Of a stretch of 64,000 nt of DNA, positions 62,471-64,000 are shown one piece after another (the stretch's first letter is position 1; every line of letters starts with the position of its first letter). The stretch spans positions 4,594,001 to 4,658,000 of the forward strand of contig NZ_CP126093.1 in NCBI RefSeq assembly GCF_030123065.1, read 5' to 3'. The notes below the pieces were generated by a model, which worked only from the letters and a program-made list of their open reading frames with translations, made no database searches and was not told where the DNA came from. The stretch comes from Neobacillus sp. DY30 (GTDB lineage: Bacteria; Bacillota; Bacilli; Bacillales; Cytobacillaceae). A program made the position numbers and the translations under genes.

Positions 62471-64000
62471 ATGTCAAAGTTTTTAAAAGGGACCTTTATC
62501 CTATTAATAGCAGGATTAATTACGAGGGTACTCGGATTTATTAACAGAATTGTCATAGCTAGAAGTATTGGTGAAGAAGGTGTCGGCCTCTATATGATGG
62601 CTTATCCCACCTTTATCCTTGTTGTGACTCTAACTCAAATGGGACTCCCAGTCGCCATTTCAAAAAATATTGCAGAGGCTGAGGCCAAAGGAAACCATCA
62701 GGAAACAAAAAAAATTCTGGTCGTGTCACTGGCAATAACGATTGCGCTGTCACTAATTTTTACACCAGCATTAATCTTGTTAGCACCCATTTTATCTACC
62801 ACTCTCTTCACTGATCCAAGAACGTTTTATCCATTAGTAGCAATAGCACCTGTAGTACCGATTATAGCCGTTTCTTCCGTTTTAAGGGGTTATTTTCAAG
62901 GAAGGCAAAACATGCGCCCCTCTGCTGTCTCGCAAATATTAGAACAGTTGGTACGGATAACTTTAATTGCTGTCATGACAAAGGCTTTCCTACCTTATGG
63001 TATTGAATATGCCGCCGCTGCAGCGATGGTTGCAGCCATTATTGGCGAAATAGTATCGTTAATTTACTTAATGACTACCTTTAAATTAAAGAAACGCTTT
63101 AGGGTGAGAAAGAATTTTTTCAAATCGGTTCATTCCGGAAAAAAAACATTCAAAGAATTAATGGAAATTGCCTTGCCTACAATGGGCAGCAGAATGATTG
63201 GTTCTGTATCTTGGTTTTTCGAGCCAATTGTTGTCGCTCATAGTTTAGCCCTGGCTGGTGTGGCTGCCGTTGCCGCTACTAAGCAATACGGTTCATTAAC
63301 AGGCTTTGCCATGCCTCTGCTGCTGCTGCCATCGTTTATCACCTACTCTTTAGCAACGTCACTTGTACCAGCTATCAGTGAGGCAAACTCAAAAAATAAT
63401 CATAAATTGATCGAGCATAGGCTGCAGCAGGCATTAAGATTTGCCTTTTTAACAGGAGGCTTGTCCGTTATTGTCTTGTATGTTTTGGCGGATCCTCTCA
63501 TGGAGCTTATGTATGGCTCCACGAAGGGCTCTTACTTTATTCGTCTCATGGCTCCGTTCTTCTTATTTTATTATTATCAAGGACCGCTTCAAGCTGTTTT
63601 GCAGGCGTTGAATTTAGCTAGAGCGGCCATGATAAATAGTTTAATTGGGGCCGTAGTAAAAACAGCTGTGATATTCTTACTCGCTTCACAGCCTGCATTT
63701 GGGATTACAGGTGTGGCGTTAGGAATTATCGTCGGTTTTGTACTTGTAACTGTTCTCCACTTTGCTACGGTATTAAAGAAAATATCATTTAGTTTTTATA
63801 TATGGGATTATGTAAAAGGGACCATCATCATGGCCATCTCTGCTTACCTTGGCTATTGGCTGTTTGAGCATATTCTCTTGGGGGAAAATTTAGTAGTTAG
63901 AGTATTGTCCGCTGCCAGCGGTATGTCACTTATGTACATTATTCTCCTAATAATCGGCGGCTTAATTAAAAAAGAAGATCTAAAAAGAATCCCAATTATA
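62471..64000 (+). CDS. spoVB: Stage V sporulation protein B, lipid II flippase family (3' end cut)
   Basis: SpoVB is a MATE/MVF-type transporter needed for spore cortex peptidoglycan, probably flipping lipid II. 510 codons are open to the window edge; B. subtilis SpoVB has about 518, so only a few residues are missing. Start MSKFLKGTFILLIAGLITRV; typical GFINRIVIARSIGEEGVGLY and SSVLRGYFQGRQNMRP; about fourteen hydrophobic helices. ATG at 62471 after AAGGTGGGAAG. Transcribed away from comN. Confidence 0.94.
   Translation, partial: MSKFLKGTFILLIAGLITRVLGFINRIVIARSIGEEGVGLYMMAYPTFILVVTLTQMGLPVAISKNIAEAEAKGNHQETKKILVVSLAITIALSLIFTPALILLAPILSTTLFTDPRTFYPLVAIAPVVPIIAVSSVLRGYFQGRQNMRPSAVSQILEQLVRITLIAVMTKAFLPYGIEYAAAAAMVAAIIGEIVSLIYLMTTFKLKKRFRVRKNFFKSVHSGKKTFKELMEIALPTMGSRMIGSVSWFFEPIVVAHSLALAGVAAVAATKQYGSLTGFAMPLLLLPSFITYSLATSLVPAISEANSKNNHKLIEHRLQQALRFAFLTGGLSVIVLYVLADPLMELMYGSTKGSYFIRLMAPFFLFYYYQGPLQAVLQALNLARAAMINSLIGAVVKTAVIFLLASQPAFGITGVALGIIVGFVLVTVLHFATVLKKISFSFYIWDYVKGTIIMAISAYLGYWLFEHILLGENLVVRVLSAASGMSLMYIILLIIGGLIKKEDLKRIPII

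Noticed and set aside
1..64000. Prophage, skin element, rRNA or tRNA genes
   Set aside because: No integrase, phage structural genes, recombinase, rRNA or tRNA-like cloverleaf sequences were recognised in the window.

Overview
This window is a chromosomal segment of a spore-forming, competence-gene-bearing member of the Bacillaceae. It is AT-rich, uses Bacillus-type AGGAGG ribosome sites, and carries gpr, sigK, sda, yjcZ-like, comN and spoVB. Gene order closely follows the Bacillus subtilis yqe/yrh/yrr/yrv regions, but sigK is uninterrupted and psd/pssA sit beside sda. This suggests a Bacillus-related genus such as Neobacillus, Mesobacillus or Cytobacillus rather than B. subtilis itself; the genus is inference. 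I see no prophage, insertion sequence with a transposase, CRISPR array, rRNA or tRNA.

Layout. (1) 1-6.9 kb: truncated gpr, rpsT, holA, yqzM, the comE genes for DNA uptake, and comER. (2) 6.9-12.5 kb: the yqe operon (methyltransferase, rsfS, yqeK, nadD, yqeI, aroE, yqeH, yqeG), then sda behind a DnaA-box cluster. (3) 12.5-16.9 kb: psd and divergent pssA, oligoendopeptidase F, a YjcZ-like spore peptide, and intact sigK. (4) 17.0-18.3 kb: an unusual run of tiny minus-strand ORFs, including three tandem YrzI paralogues; this is the most accessory-looking part. (5) 18.3-23.3 kb: the yrrT-mtnN-mccA-mccB-yrhC methionine-to-cysteine operon, a DUF2536 gene and yrrS. (6) 23.3-31.9 kb: pbpI, greA, udk, the trhP2-trhP1-trmR tRNA-wobble genes, mltG, a DUF1292 gene, ruvX and ireB. 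(7) 32.0-43.2 kb: alaS with a T-box leader, a YrrI-type permease, yrzQ, yrzR, yrrD, recD2, yrrB, mnmA, a cysteine desulfurase and cymR. (8) 43.3-47.4 kb: rarA, an ABC transporter pair and tcdA. (9) 47.5-51.9 kb: 51-bp tandem repeats, 6S RNA, aspS and hisS with a T-box leader, a 185-bp MITE-like element and a YrzK-like gene. (10) 52-64 kb: a spore/cell-wall amidase, dtd, rel, apt, recJ, secDF, comN and nearly all of spoVB.

Several genes work together. CymR is encoded here, and so is its classical target operon (yrrT to yrhC). MnmA and its sulfur donor desulfurase are adjacent. trhP1, trhP2 and trmR make wobble (m)o5U. RecJ, Apt and Rel form the usual stringent-response neighbourhood. Most of the window is conserved housekeeping. 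The second-look items are the micro-ORF array at 17.08-17.95 kb, the 21-bp-phased TGTACA repeats before yrrB, the greA terminator that contains the pbpI ribosome site, a probable CTG start in yrrD, and dispersed palindromic repeats.
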